Positions 45,539-57,605 of a stretch of DNA of 64,000 nt are shown here, piece after piece. Every line of letters starts with the position of its first letter. Positions within the stretch are counted from its first letter, which is position 1. Source of the stretch: Parasponia andersonii (lineage: Eukaryota; Streptophyta; Magnoliopsida; Rosales; Cannabaceae); assembly GCA_002914805.1 (NCBI GenBank), contig JXTB01000184.1, forward strand, positions 444,380 through 508,379, read 5' to 3'. Under the pieces are notes generated by a model. The model did not search any database. It had not been told where the DNA came from and was given only the letters and a program-made list of their open reading frames with translations. The translations under genes were made by a program, and so were the position numbers.

Positions 45539-47365
45539 TTGTGATTTATGCATCAAAGAAATTGATGATGGACACCGCCCTACCACTCATTTAGATAGAT
45601 TTAGATTTGTGAACTTAATGACAAATACAAAAAATGCAACTGGAAGAGTGTATACAGGAATACAACTGAAAAATAAGTGGGATACAATAAAAAATAATTA
45701 AACTTTGGAAACAACTTACTGGCAAAAAACTAGTTTAGGATGGAATACAAAGAAGAAAACTGTTGGCGCATCCAAGATTTGTGGAACACTAAATTACTGG
45801 TATATTGCTAACTATTTTTATTAAATTAGTATGATTATTAAATTAGTATGAATTTTAATTTTTTTAATTTACACCCAATATTGCAAAGTTTCGCATATGA
45901 GTTATTAAACTAGAATTAGAAGAAAAATTAGATAGGATGTTCATGAACACTGTTGCCACAAGGGAGTATGCTTGGGCATTATTAGGAATAATTTCATTTG
46001 TGTCTGAAAAATGTCAAATGATAATAAATCCCTATCGGAATAAGTTGAGAGCAGTGATAAGTTAAAAGATCAGCCTATGCCTAATAAATTGCCCGAAGAA
46101 AAAAATAATAAGAGATCAGTTGAGCAACATGAGAAACAAATGAAGAAAATAAGGGGGAAAAAAAAAGACAAAGGACAAATAAATGTGGGAGGAGTTACAA
46201 AATTATCTCAATAATTCTCTCTTCTTGTAGATGTTATGGAGAGTAGGAATATTGGAACATCTATCGTGATAAATGAAACATCAAATTTAAGTAACAAAAA
46301 CATTTGTGACATGTGATTTATGTGCCCTCGAAATATTAAGAATATTTTTGTTCACTTTAGGTTAAGGTGCTGGAAATCGATTAATACAAGAGTAATTTCA
46401 ACACTCTGGTAAGAATGTTAGTAGATATTTCAATGAAGTTTTAGATATTTTGTATCTTATGAGTATAAATATAATAAAACTACCATACCCTGAATTTAAG
46501 GATATCCCAAAAGAGATATTGCAAGACTCTAGATACATGCTTCATTTTAAGGTAAGTTATATTCCAAACTATTTTTCTTGTGTCTTTAATATTACAATTT
46601 ATAATATGAAGATTTATATTTTGCTTTTAGAATTGTATTAGTGCGATAGATGGTGTACATGTAGAAATTATAATATCTCCACAAGATCAAGTGCCATTTA
46701 TCATAAGGAAAGTGATGCCAACTCAAAATATCATAGTTATATGTAATTTTGATATGCAATTTATATTTGAATATAGATGGGAAGGCTCTGCCTATGATAT
46801 AAGAATATTTTTATCAGCTTTACGTCAACTGACCTTAAATTTTCCAAAGGCATCTCAAGCTTAAAATTTATATATATATATATATATATCCTTTTACTTG
46901 TTATTAAGCTTTTATCAAATTTTTAATCATTTATACATCTTGTATTTGATAAGAAATATTATTTGGTGAATGCATGATATCCGCAAATGAAAGGATATTT
47001 AGAGCTATATAAAGGTCAAAAGTATCATCTTCCATAATTTTATCCATAATTTCAAGACGGTCCCCAATCCAAAGGTCATAAAGAAGTATTCAATCAAGCA
47101 CATTCTTTTTTTAGGAGTGTTATTGAACGGACTTTTGGAGTATTGAGAAAATATGAAAAATATTAAGAGATATGCCTAGCTATCTATTTACCATACAAGT
47201 GAAAATAATAATTGCTATAATCACACTGTATAACTATATTTAGAGACATGTTGAACATGATCGTCATTTTGAGAAAATTATGAACAATCTAAATTATTAT
47301 GCAAATGATCAATTGGTAATTAATATTAAAGAAGAATACCAAGCCAATAGTGCCTTAAACTCATA
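45539..47365 (+). pseudogene. PIF/Harbinger transposon remnant (Myb-like protein and DDE transposase)
   Basis: The first part (45539-45792) encodes a Myb/SANT-like domain of the Myb_DNA-bind_3 type: CDLCIKEIDDGHRPTTHLD, IQLKNKWDTIKNN, and TSLGWNTKKKTVGASK. A Lys-rich stretch follows near 46100-46180. The transposase (DDE_Tnp_4) starts near 46630: NCISAIDGVHVEI with the first Asp, WEGSAYDIRIF with the second, then MKGYLELYKGQKYHLP, and FRSVIERTFGVLRKYEK near 47110-47160 with the Glu. Stops and frameshifts occur in both parts. In intact elements the Myb-like protein and the transposase work together to excise and insert the DNA. Confidence 0.85.
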
Positions 47366-48095
47366 AAAGATGGACAACTTAAGAGATCTAATTACTGCAA
47401 GTTTAATAGAAGCATAATTAAGAAGTGGATTCACAACTTTTTTTTTGAGCTATGTATTATTTTATATATCAACTTGATCAGGACTCAGAATATTTTATAT
47501 GTTAATTCTCATCAATACTTATTTGACTTAAGTGTATTTGAAATGAGAAAATACATATCAATATTATCTATTTTATTTTCAACATTCTTTATGTTATTCT
47601 CAAAATTTTATTTATGAAATTTATGTTAAATGATAAGTAATAAATTTACTTGAATTATTTTCATATAAACAAATATTTTGTAAAATTATTTATATATTTA
47701 ATGTATGTAAAAAAAAAGTTTTATTAATATATTTATTTAATTGGCTCTTTACAAAATATGCATAATTGTACAAGATGTCTATTTTGGTCATTCTATATTT
47801 CTACAGTAGAGCAATTCAGTGATACGGTTTACCAAATACTTTAATACAGCTTTTCCAGTCACAGTACTTTTTAATTTCAATTTACCAAACACACAAGTGC
47901 ATTACGCTACAGTGAATTTTTCCCTCAGCACAACTAAAAGTGTTTCTTTTAGAATCTACAACTTTACCAAACTGACCTAATTGAGAGAAGAAGTAAGAAA
48001 GACTTATGAACTTCTTTGATAAATAGTAATGCTCTGATGAGTTAGACCAATTACCTCTACTTCAGAATTTATACATTGGGTCATTGGCATGCATC
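47366..48095. other. intergenic, 3' flank of the receptor-like protein gene
   Basis: No gene seen. The stretch from about 47790 to 47960 (GTGATACGGTTTACCAAAT through TTTACCAAACTG) resembles MITE-type sequence, but I could not define two ends. Confidence 0.45.
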
Positions 48096-51065
48096 CTACT
48101 GGGTCCTACCAAAGTTTTTAACAATGCAGTTAAGCTGGGCCCATGAAGTGAAGCCCAAACCCAAGCCCAGCCCAATAGCAAGCCCAGTTGAATAGCCAAC
48201 CAACACCACTTTCCAACCGAATCCAAACCCTTCTTCATCTTCATCTTCGTCAACCGTTGGTAGCGTTGGCGGGAGCTCAGAACTCTGGCACTCCGTCAAC
48301 AATGGCTTCCCACACAGACCCCAATTCCCATCGAACGACCCACTCTCGAAAGTGCTGAACTGTGTGCCCTGAGGTATGTGACCCGTGAGATGGTTGTAAG
48401 AGACGTCCATGGACGAAAGGAAGCTCAACTCCGCCAGCTGTGGAGGAATCTCTCCGGAGAGGCTGTTATGAGAAAGGTCCAAGGACTCGAGCGTGGTCAT
48501 GTTCCCCAGCGATGGCGGAATCGGACCAGTGAGAGCGTTGTTCGAGAGGTTGAGGGAGAAGAGGCCTCGTAGATCGCCGATAGAGTCCGGAATTGGACCT
48601 TCGAAGCTGTTGCTGGAAAGATCAATGGCGGTGAGAAAGGTTTGGATCTTTGCGTACTCTCTCTCTGTGCCTTTGTTTGTTAATGTGAATGAGTAATGGA
48701 ATTGTGCAATCCAACCGCAGATTTCGATTGATAGATACTTGTTTTCTTTCATGTACGTTAGCTTCTCCATGGCCACGGACTTTATAGAGTCCAAGCTGTG
48801 CAACAATTTTCTTGGGATTTCACCATTGAAATGGTTGTGTGAGAGGTCTATAATCTGTAAGCTTCTGAAACTTTGATTGTTTTGGAAACTGCTTGCTATT
48901 GCTCCCCGGAATGTGTTTGAGCGTAGGATGACAACTTTTAGGTAAGGAAGGTTTCCCAGCCAGAAAGGGAAAGAGTCATTTATCTTGTTACTGCTAATAT
49001 CAAGGTGCTCTAGCATTGTACAGTTTTCCAGTGACCTTGGAAGATGACCCTGAAACTTGTTTAGGCTCAAGTCCATCATCCTTAAGTTGCTGGCCTTTGT
49101 GAACATTAGGGGGATTGTGCCATGGAACTTGTTGCTTCTTAACTTCAAGAATGACAGGGAATTGGCAGAGTTGCCCAAACACCGAGGAAGCAAGCCACTC
49201 AAGTTGTTGTAAGACAAATCCAGTGTACCAAGTGAATTCAGATCGCAAAGTCTTCGAGGAATTTCCCCGCTGAGTTCGTTTTGCGAGGCCAAGAAAATCT
49301 CGGTTGTTGGTGAAGGAATTGGGATTGGCCCTCTCAACACGTTGGAGCTGAGTCTTAGAACTCGTAACGCCGACCAGGGGAGTAAAACTGGAGATTCTTC
49401 AAAGCCCGTCAGGAAGTTGTTGGCCAGGTCCAAATATTGCAGCGATTCTTTGCTTCCATTCCATATCCATGTGGGTATTAATCCATGAATGTTGTTGTTG
49501 CTCAACTCTAACCAAAATAATTCATTTTGGTTTTCTAGTATATTCGGGAACTCTGTTAACTTGCATGAACGCAATCCTACAACTTGAAACTTTGGAATAC
49601 TAACATTTGAACCGGGTTTTGGAAGCAAAATTGACAAGTTGTTGCCTGATAACTGGAGTAGAGTCAGATTTTTGAGCTCAAGAATAGTCTCTAACTCTAC
49701 TACTCCACTAAAGTTATTCCAAGAAATGTCAAGTTGTTCGAGATTTTTGAAACCTGAGATTGAGCTTGGAATTTGACCTTGTAAGTTATTGCCTGAAAGG
49801 TGTAGCTGCGATAACTGTGTCAGGTTCATAAGCCAATATGGGAAAGATCCGGTTAATTGATTTGAGGATAGGTGCAAAGTGGATAATTGGGTCAAGTTTG
49901 CAATAGAATATGGGATCTCACTACTTATGTTCATGTTGTCAAAATCCAAGACAGTGAGTTTTGTTAACTTATCTATCCAAGACAACGTCACGGCATCAAA
50001 ATAGTTGCCGGCAAGTGATAGGTAACTCAACTGCGTTAGGTTTGACAAAGAAGAAGGTATGTGCCCCGTAAAGGAGTTACGTGAAAGGTACAAACCTGTG
50101 AGGAAGGTAAGGTTGCGAAATGAAGATGGGATAGATCCTGAAAAATTGCAGCCTCTCACATCCAGATCTCTCAAGGAATTTAAGTTCCCAATTGAAGCAG
50201 GCAGTTCGCCAGAGAAAACTGTGCCCCTGAGACTCAGAGACTTTAGGGGAGTGTTTGGGCGAAATTCCGGCAAAAACCCGGTGAGATTTTGATTGCTATG
50301 GACATCAAGATACTGTAATTTTGGTAGCTGAAAGATTCTAGGTGGGAATTCACCAAACAAGCCACACTTTTGGAGAGAGAGTGTCGTCAAAGAAGACACA
50401 TTTCCAATCGTTTCAGGCACTGCAGATGTTATGTTTACATCACCAAGAAAAAGTTGTTCTAGCTTGGTTAAGTTTTGAACTAAACTTCTTAGACTGGGAT
50501 TTTTCAGTTCCAAAAGTTGTCTTCCGGAATAAATTTCAACATTTTGAGAAAGATCAAGGGAAACTAAGCCGGAAAGCCGCAAAATTGCCGATGGAATTTG
50601 ACCAGAAAATAGAGAATTCGAGAGATTGAGATATGTTAATCTGGAAAGGTGAGCAACTCTGGATGGAATTTCGGAAAGGTTGAAATTATTGTCAGCAAGG
50701 TCAAGCCTCTGGAGAAAAACAAGTTTGAAGAGGCTGCTGTTCGAGGTGATAGAACCATAGAGTAAGCTGCTGCTAAGATCAAGGCTAACCACATGCCCAG
50801 TTTTACCATCACATTCAACGCCATCCCAGGAGCAACAATCAGCACTACTATTTTCTGCTTCAGTATGCAGTTTCCATGATGCAGTCTTTGGGTAAGCATG
50901 AGGATCTCTAGAAGCAAAGCTGTTAATGTTGAGGTTCTTCTTAAACTGTAACAAAGCCAAGCTCTCATGGGTATGGCAATCAGTTCTCTGCAGCGTTGAG
51001 ACTAAAGAGCCAGCAAAGAAAAGATGAACCAACAAGAGTAAGAATGGAAACAAAGATAACCCCAT
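48096..51065 (-). CDS. leucine-rich-repeat receptor-like protein (RLP, Cf type)
   Basis: Intronless, 989 residues, unbroken. It begins with a signal peptide (MGLSLFPFLLLLVHLFFAGS). An LRRNT_2 cap follows, with the Cys pair CHTHESLALLQFKKNLNI and DCCSWDGVECDGKTGHVVS, then about 30 plasma-membrane-type LRRs (LSxLxxLxLSxNxFSGxIP). The non-LRR island shows FHYSFTLTNKGTEREYAKI, the usual Tyr-x8-Lys-Gly pattern. Four C-terminal LRRs end in GNWGLCGKPL, then an acidic DEDEDEEG stretch and one membrane helix at about 951-975 with a GxxxG pattern (STGLAIGLGLGLGF). The cytoplasmic tail is about 14 residues; there is no kinase. RLPs of this class act at the plasma membrane with SOBIR1/BAK1-type kinases in pathogen recognition or development. 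The ligand cannot be inferred. Start 51065 is the first Met before the signal peptide. Confidence 0.95.
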   Translation of the reverse strand: MGLSLFPFLLLLVHLFFAGSLVSTLQRTDCHTHESLALLQFKKNLNINSFASRDPHAYPKTASWKLHTEAENSSADCCSWDGVECDGKTGHVVSLDLSSSLLYGSITSNSSLFKLVFLQRLDLADNNFNLSEIPSRVAHLSRLTYLNLSNSLFSGQIPSAILRLSGLVSLDLSQNVEIYSGRQLLELKNPSLRSLVQNLTKLEQLFLGDVNITSAVPETIGNVSSLTTLSLQKCGLFGEFPPRIFQLPKLQYLDVHSNQNLTGFLPEFRPNTPLKSLSLRGTVFSGELPASIGNLNSLRDLDVRGCNFSGSIPSSFRNLTFLTGLYLSRNSFTGHIPSSLSNLTQLSYLSLAGNYFDAVTLSWIDKLTKLTVLDFDNMNISSEIPYSIANLTQLSTLHLSSNQLTGSFPYWLMNLTQLSQLHLSGNNLQGQIPSSISGFKNLEQLDISWNNFSGVVELETILELKNLTLLQLSGNNLSILLPKPGSNVSIPKFQVVGLRSCKLTEFPNILENQNELFWLELSNNNIHGLIPTWIWNGSKESLQYLDLANNFLTGFEESPVLLPWSALRVLRLSSNVLRGPIPIPSPTTEIFLASQNELSGEIPRRLCDLNSLGTLDLSYNNLSGLLPRCLGNSANSLSFLKLRSNKFHGTIPLMFTKASNLRMMDLSLNKFQGHLPRSLENCTMLEHLDISSNKINDSFPFWLGNLPYLKVVILRSNTFRGAIASSFQNNQSFRSLQIIDLSHNHFNGEIPRKLLHSLDSIKSVAMEKLTYMKENKYLSIEICGWIAQFHYSFTLTNKGTEREYAKIQTFLTAIDLSSNSFEGPIPDSIGDLRGLFSLNLSNNALTGPIPPSLGNMTTLESLDLSHNSLSGEIPPQLAELSFLSSMDVSYNHLTGHIPQGTQFSTFESGSFDGNWGLCGKPLLTECQSSELPPTLPTVDEDEDEEGFGFGWKVVLVGYSTGLAIGLGLGLGFTSWAQLNCIVKNFGRTQ

Positions 51066-54000
51066 AATGTTTCGGTGAATATGGATCTTTTTTTTTCTTG
51101 GCTGGATATTTTTTTGAAGAGTATGTATGCCGCTATAAATTGAATTTGTTGCAACATGTCATTATAGATGTCGACCTGCACTACCTTTTCTAGCTTCCCC
51201 GCGGGTCAAGCCTTTTTCTTTTCATGTTTTCTCGCGCAAAACAGAAATATGTGGCTCTTTAATCCTTGCTGCCCTGATAATATGGACACTACCATCAAGT
51301 GTTGATTCTGTTAATACAAGTTTACTAGCACTCCCAAAACTTTGAATTGGTCATCGATGACTTTTGAGATAAAACACGAGCCCCTTTTAAGTCTCCTCTC
51401 TCCAAGTCAGGCAGCCAGTGTCATTTACCTGCTTTTGGTACAATGATCTGTCGTATTCAATGCTTCAACATGGTTCTTGAGTGATCAAAACAAGAGTGTT
51501 GCTATCGACACCAGAACCATACTTTTCAAGCTTATTTTTCAGCAAAGTAGCCAACGACTTATCCTCGCGCTCTTTTTGGGGTTCCCTTGTTTCTACGGGG
51601 TTTATAACTTTATACATGATAAATGAGAAAGATATCAATTATTATTATTAGTATTATTATTATTATTTTTTTTGGAAGCGGAAATATATCAATTGTAACA
51701 CAGAATTATGTCCACTGAAAGAGGATATATATTCTGTACCAAAACCATAAAAAACAAAAAACAAGAAGGTCGATATTTTATATTAGTCTTAGTGATCCTA
51801 AGATGTCTAATTTTTTTTTGAGAAATTTAGGTGGATAACCAAGATTTTAAATTTGATTAAGTAGATGTCCACTTTTAAAATTTTATAGCTAAATGTCCAT
51901 GTATATATATTTTTACACATGGTAGATATGTGTATCTACTAATTTAGTTAGTGTACTGAAATGTATTGAGTATATAAAATTTCACATTTGATATATAAAA
52001 TTTTACACTTGGTATATAAGCATATATACTGGACATTCTGCTATAACATTTGACAATGGGACATTTACTGAAATTGAGCTCAAAATTTGGTCAAATTTCT
52101 ATAAATCCCATTTTTTTTTCCGAATATTTTTCTTATTTACACTTATGAATCAACCTAGAGCAACGAACTTAAATCCCTGAATTCATCTTCGTATTTTTCA
52201 TTTCTTCTTACACTTGTGAGAGGAGAAACTATACTATGCCTTTCATCTGACATATTATGCATGCCAAATTTATTCACAAAATCTTGTATATCAACTTAAT
52301 TATTATGTTTCAAGAGTTTGAAAAAAGAAAAAAAACTTAGAAATATGATTTTATTTTTTAACAATTTGAACCATATTTTTCATATTTTTTGGCTTGTGCA
52401 AAATTATACTTATACATTTGAAATCTCTATAAATATATTTCTATTGTGTAGAAATTGGATGATTCGTGCTGTTTAATCTATTTTCAGTACATTTTATTTT
52501 TGAGTGTGTGTAAGCAAAATACGAAATTCTCAATTTAGACTTCATGTATAATGTGAACTTTTTTAGTCAATTGAACCTAATGAGCAATCATTTACAAAAA
52601 TTTTAAATATAAAAGTATAATTTTGCACAAACTAAAAGATAATGTTAAAAATGTAAAATGTCATAATTCAAGTGTTTTTTATTTTTTATTTTTTTACACT
52701 TTACCCATGTTTTAATTCATTCAATTGAACAAAAGAAGCAACCCAGCGATTGTGGTTCTAATCGTACACGAAGTCTAAGATGCTATACAATTGCTCAAAA
52801 ATTTTACGGAAATTGTCTTTGAGGAACACTAGCAACAATCATGTTATCAACCTCTTTCTCAAATACTATGTTTCATTTTTATCCAAGAAAAAAAATACTA
52901 TGTTTCATTTTTATCCAAAAAAAAAAATACTATGTTTCATTGACTAATATTAGTAAAAGAATTGTCACGTGCAAGGCACGTGTTGACTTATATGATCCTG
53001 TAGTGATTTATTAATAAAGATTGGCAACAATATAATTTCTTGCAATGTTTTTTTTTTTTGATAAATCGTATAATCTAATTTTGATCTTAGTTAAGCTCTG
53101 GATATTAAATAATTGAGAAATTTAAAGGTACAGAGACCCAAAAAAAAAAAAAAAGTCTTCAAAGCATTTATAATTACCAAATACATATATATTTTACTAA
53201 AGAATAAGGAACACAATTGTAAATTGTTACACTAATTTCCAAATTTTCATGTTCTGGAAAATTACCTCATTACAAAAACTTACATACTATTATATTTATC
53301 ATTCTTTTCTTTTATAGCAATCACACTGTAATTTAGATTGAAAGCTTACTATAATGATATTTAAAAAGATATGACTACTTAGTTCTATTTCATTAATTTA
53401 TTATAATGTATCATAAGGACATAAGTTCATTATTGCTAACAATTTTAGGGACTCAAAATAGTTAAATTTTATTATGAATATACGCTTTACTTTCATAATT
53501 TATTAATCTAAAATATGTTGTGTTTGCAAATAAATTTTGTGCTATATTGATATAATTTAAAAAGGAATATGTCATGGCATTTGAAAACGTTGTTTGACAA
53601 AGATTGGTAAGAATAATATTTTGATTCAATTTGATTTGCAAAGCTCGAGGAACCTGAAATATAAATTCTTGGACCATTAATGATCAACAGTAGTTCAAAC
53701 GGAGTATTTTATCTATTTCTTTAAAAATTTTGAGGATGAGAAATGTACCATTTGCAACTTGAAAAACAAGTTGAAAGTTTTGGATTAGAAATATGTACAA
53801 CATCGCTAGCTAGCTGGACCTTTCTAACTAAATCATTTTATATACACATATGTATTTCTTCATAATAAATAGCAAAAGTACATCGTGTTACATCATCTTT
53901 ACAACAAAAATGTGTCATATCAGTGCTGCTTGTTTATTGTTTCCTTTTTTACATTAGTAGCAGTGATATTAGGTTATAGTGAACCTTTGGTGTAAATTTC

Positions 54001-54213
54001 ACCTCTGCATTAGGTTATAGTTTAATGCTATTTTGTTATATAACTGCACCAAATAACGTCGTTTACACCTCTTAATTATAACTACGGAGAAGCCTCTTAA
54101 TTATGGGATGGGTGTGCTTAGTTGATACAATAATATTTTCAAGAAATTGATACAGCAAATATAATATATGACTCAAGATTCTAGGAAGTGATTAGTAATA
54201 GGCAAAACTGCAT
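51066..54213. other. intergenic, upstream of the receptor-like protein gene
   Basis: No gene seen. The first few hundred bases are the promoter side of the RLP gene. The rest is AT-rich with short tandem duplications and many poly(A)/poly(T) runs. A palindrome CACGTGCAAGGCACGTG lies near 52966-52982. Confidence 0.5.
52862..52943. repeat. 32-bp tandem repeat, about 2.5 copies
   Basis: AATACTATGTTTCATTTTTA followed by an A-rich stretch, starting at 52862, 52894 and 52926; the last copy is partial. Confidence 0.8.
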
Positions 54214-54962
54214 ATCAATAATCTATATACTAAATGGCTTGAAGCAGGTCTTCGACCAATTTTTATGTATTGTTCGAAGCAATAGCTGCAAGAAGTTTAT
54301 AGAAATTACAAGTAATTTTAAGAAAATTAAGTTCACAAAAGTACCCAGTTGTAAAATTCACAAAATTTCACAACAACAATAAATTATAAAAAGGGATTTG
54401 GTCAAATAACTCTTGAACCGTGCTTGCAATAACTATAACTCAAAAGGTTATGAATCTTTAACATCAAAGATAAGTTATGAAATTAGCTCTTTTGAACTTC
54501 TTGAGAAACTGAAGACAAGCTTTCTGTGTTGAACATCGTGTGATTGCACCAATTCGTATCATTGGGAAGCGAGATTACACCGACTATGTTAACCGGCGCT
54601 TGAAAAGCTTAGAATAAGACTAAACCCACCGATCATTCATTACCTCTGCAAGTGTGATTCCAAAAGCTAAATCATATAGCTTTCTTGGGCTTTTTCGCAT
54701 CTAAAGTTAAAAAGAATTGATAATTGAGCCTCCTTGTTAGCCTTTGTTGTATCACAACAGGAATAAGGTAAAAGAATTTTGTTAGCTTTTGTTGTATCAC
54801 AACAAGAATTGTCCCAAAAAAAAAAAAAAAAAAAGAATAAAATTACCTTACTAACCCACTTGTAATATGTAAATTATATAGATTTATCAATACATTGCAA
54901 AATGGAGAAAAAAATTGGTCGAAGACCTGCTTCAAGCCACTTAGTATATAGATTATAGATAT
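54214..54962. repeat. inverted repeat pair of about 50 bp enclosing 650 bp
   Basis: About 50 bp at 54214-54264 (core GGCTTGAAGCAGGTCTTCGA, preceded by AATCTATATACTAA) recurs as its reverse complement at 54911-54962 with few mismatches. The interior has no gene. It includes a 45-bp direct duplication (TTGTTAGCCTTTGTTGTATC at 54734 and a near copy at 54779). This could be a foldback element or two inverted copies of one terminus. Confidence 0.7.
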
Positions 54963-56439
54963 GGATAAAGAGAGTGACAATATTGTAAATATATGCAGAA
55001 AAAAAAATGGCATTAATAAATTAGAAAAACACCAAGGGAAATTAGGAAATACACAGTAAACACCTAAAAATTTAGACATGTACGGTTAAAAATATATTAA
55101 GCCATCAATACTGTACGCGGTTGGTATTTTTAAAAAGTAAAATTAAAAAAAAAGCGTCCAAGATATAAAAAAAAAAGAGAGGATAGCCTATTGGTTTGGT
55201 TAGCTAGCCCATTTCTTCATGTGGAGGGTTCTAACCTCTCCAAGTCTTCTTTTTTATTTATGTATTTATTTTTAGTCTTCTTTTCAGTATCATTTAATAT
55301 GGTTACCACCTAATTAATAGTTTCCAATTACTGGTTACTGGATCATTACTCCATACCAGATGATAACAAGTTATCAAATGAGAACAAATTACTAATTTTT
55401 GTTACCAGCTGAGAACTCATTTCTAATTATTGGTTTTCAGTTATTAGTTACCAGTTCCAATAATTGATTATCAGATAAGAACTAGGTACCAGATGATTAC
55501 TATGAACAAGTTATAGGTTACCAATTCTAACTAGTTTCGAACGAATTTATGGTTTCAAGTTACTACATACACCAATTCCAATCCATATACCATTCGTTAT
55601 TTACTAACAGATACCCAAAACTAATTTTAGAAATATAATCGGGTGGTGGAGCCTTCGTAACTTGTTGTGCCATATTCGCCAGAGCTGGATTGAAACGGCA
55701 ATTTGAAGGTAAAGCCGAAGCTAGATTTCGGATTCATCCTCAAGGTTTTTGCGAAAGCTATTTTTCCTTTCTTCCTATGTCGCTGTAGTATGATTTTCAA
55801 GTAGTATCGTCCATACTAGCTAACAAATCTTCCTTTTTCATCCATTTGTAATCGTAATTATTACAACTAAACAACATTTTCCCATGTCCTCTTTTTCCTT
55901 CTTTTTAAAGGGAAAAAGGGAAAGTCCTTATCAAACAAAGAACGAAGCAAATCAGATATTTTAGATCAGACAACGACCAGTCTGGCATATCTTCTAACCA
56001 AATCTTATCTTGCTTTATTCCGTCCTATATATTTGTAAGCATGATGAAATTGAAAAAGCTAGCTCAAGCTGAATAACTGGTCCATATTTTTGGGCCAAGT
56101 CGCTTAAGGTAATAATATCGCAAGATGCGTTTGGATCATATAGTCATGTCCATTATTTGGTACTCAAAAAAGGGGTGGACAATTTTGTCAAGGATCAGAG
56201 TAAGAATCATAGAGGCTAACCATTCTAATCATGCGTAGAATCAGCTAAACTTGTCTTTAATTTCTTGCTTTTTCATTCCCCAATAGACCTATGGATCACA
56301 TCTTCTTTTGTCACTTTTTTTTTTTTTTTCATTTTTATTCTCTGATAAATGTGAGAACCACAAAAACAAAAGCCAGCTGCTGCAGAGCTGGATTGGGCAA
56401 CCTATTCATTCTCAACAAACTATTCGGGTGGTTAAGAAA
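54963..56439. other. intergenic, with degenerate TTACCAG-type repetition
   Basis: No gene seen. From about 55300 to 55620 short words such as GGTTACCA, TTACCAG and ACCAGATGAT recur irregularly, suggesting an old minisatellite. The rest is AT-rich. Confidence 0.5.
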
Positions 56440-56577
56440 TGGCATGCTCCGTGAAGAGGTTCTTTGCTAAATGTTGATGCTGCTTTCGATTTCTAAAACA
56501 AAGACAGGAGTTGGAAATGCTGGTGAAGTAATGGCAGCGCTATCCAAGAAAGTAGATGGCTTTTTAACCGAAGCAAA
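56440..56577 (+). pseudogene. RNase H-like (RVT_3) N-terminal fragment
   Basis: With one frameshift it reads WHAP, LLNVDAAFD, then TKTGVGNAGEVMAALSKKVD, matching the start of the plant RNase H-like domain of LINE-type elements (LNVDAAF carries the first catalytic Asp). Stops are present. It is the complementary half to the fragment at 5024-5308, but the two are 51 kb apart and need not be related. Confidence 0.6.
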
Positions 56578-57605
56578 TCAGATCTTTTAGATCAGACAGC
56601 AACAACAATTCACAGCATATTACTTTAGCATTGGTAAAAGATTGAAAATTGACAAAAAAAAAAAATAGATAAAACGAACGAATTCACAATTTATGAATCT
56701 TGTTTGTTATCTGCTACTATTGAGAGTTTTCTTATTTGTTTTCATCATAAAAGATTTTCAAACTAGTTCCTCATTTATATAGAAAGCATCTAAAGGTACA
56801 AAATTGAAACTCATTGAAGATTAGGAGTTAGTTTTGTGACCAAAGTCTTTTTACTTGATCACCCCATTTTCCAAGCCCCCCAATATTTTCTATGCCTAAT
56901 CAAACCCAAATACCGATTGAGCTAACAAAAGAGTAATGCTACAGGTCGCGCTATATGTGACCAAGTCTATAGTTATAATCAACTAGTTACTAACCAACAC
57001 GCCATGTGGTGCGAGATACCCATGGTGCCCGCCTAACTAAATGAAAACCACGAAAACACAGTTTCGTTGCTTTCTCTCAATGCCATCGACTTACCTCCCA
57101 ACCATCCCTAAGAATTTAGGAAGAGTATCCAAAATCTTATTAAATGAAAACAAAGCTTTGTTGGGATTTTGAAAGAGTATCCAAAATATGGTCCAAGATA
57201 GCTAAAGAAAGTTTCTACAAAAACTGATTGAGGATCAAGATTCCATACTTCATAGCAAGCAAATGAGAGGTTTCAACCGGACAATTTTCAATATTAGTGA
57301 TAACATTTATCTTAAAATAATAATAACAAAAATCCCAAGACTTTCATAGCCAACATCCAAGATTTTGTTAATTGAGAAACTAGCATCTCTATAACCAAAT
57401 GAGCAAACATGGACCAAGACTTCAATGCTTCTACAATAGCAACCTTTTCATGAAAAACTTGTGCTAATTATGATTGAAAAGGTGCCAACTTAGCATACAA
57501 CAGATTTTACAGTATGTTAATTGCCAAATAGAAAGACTAGAGTAACTACAGTTTTGTTCAGCACCTGTTGAACCGACCAACTTACTGGTATTAAATGTTC
57601 TAATG
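56578..57605. other. intergenic, 3' flank of RRP42
   Basis: No gene seen; AT-rich. The last 100-200 bp probably include the RRP42 3' UTR. Confidence 0.5.
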
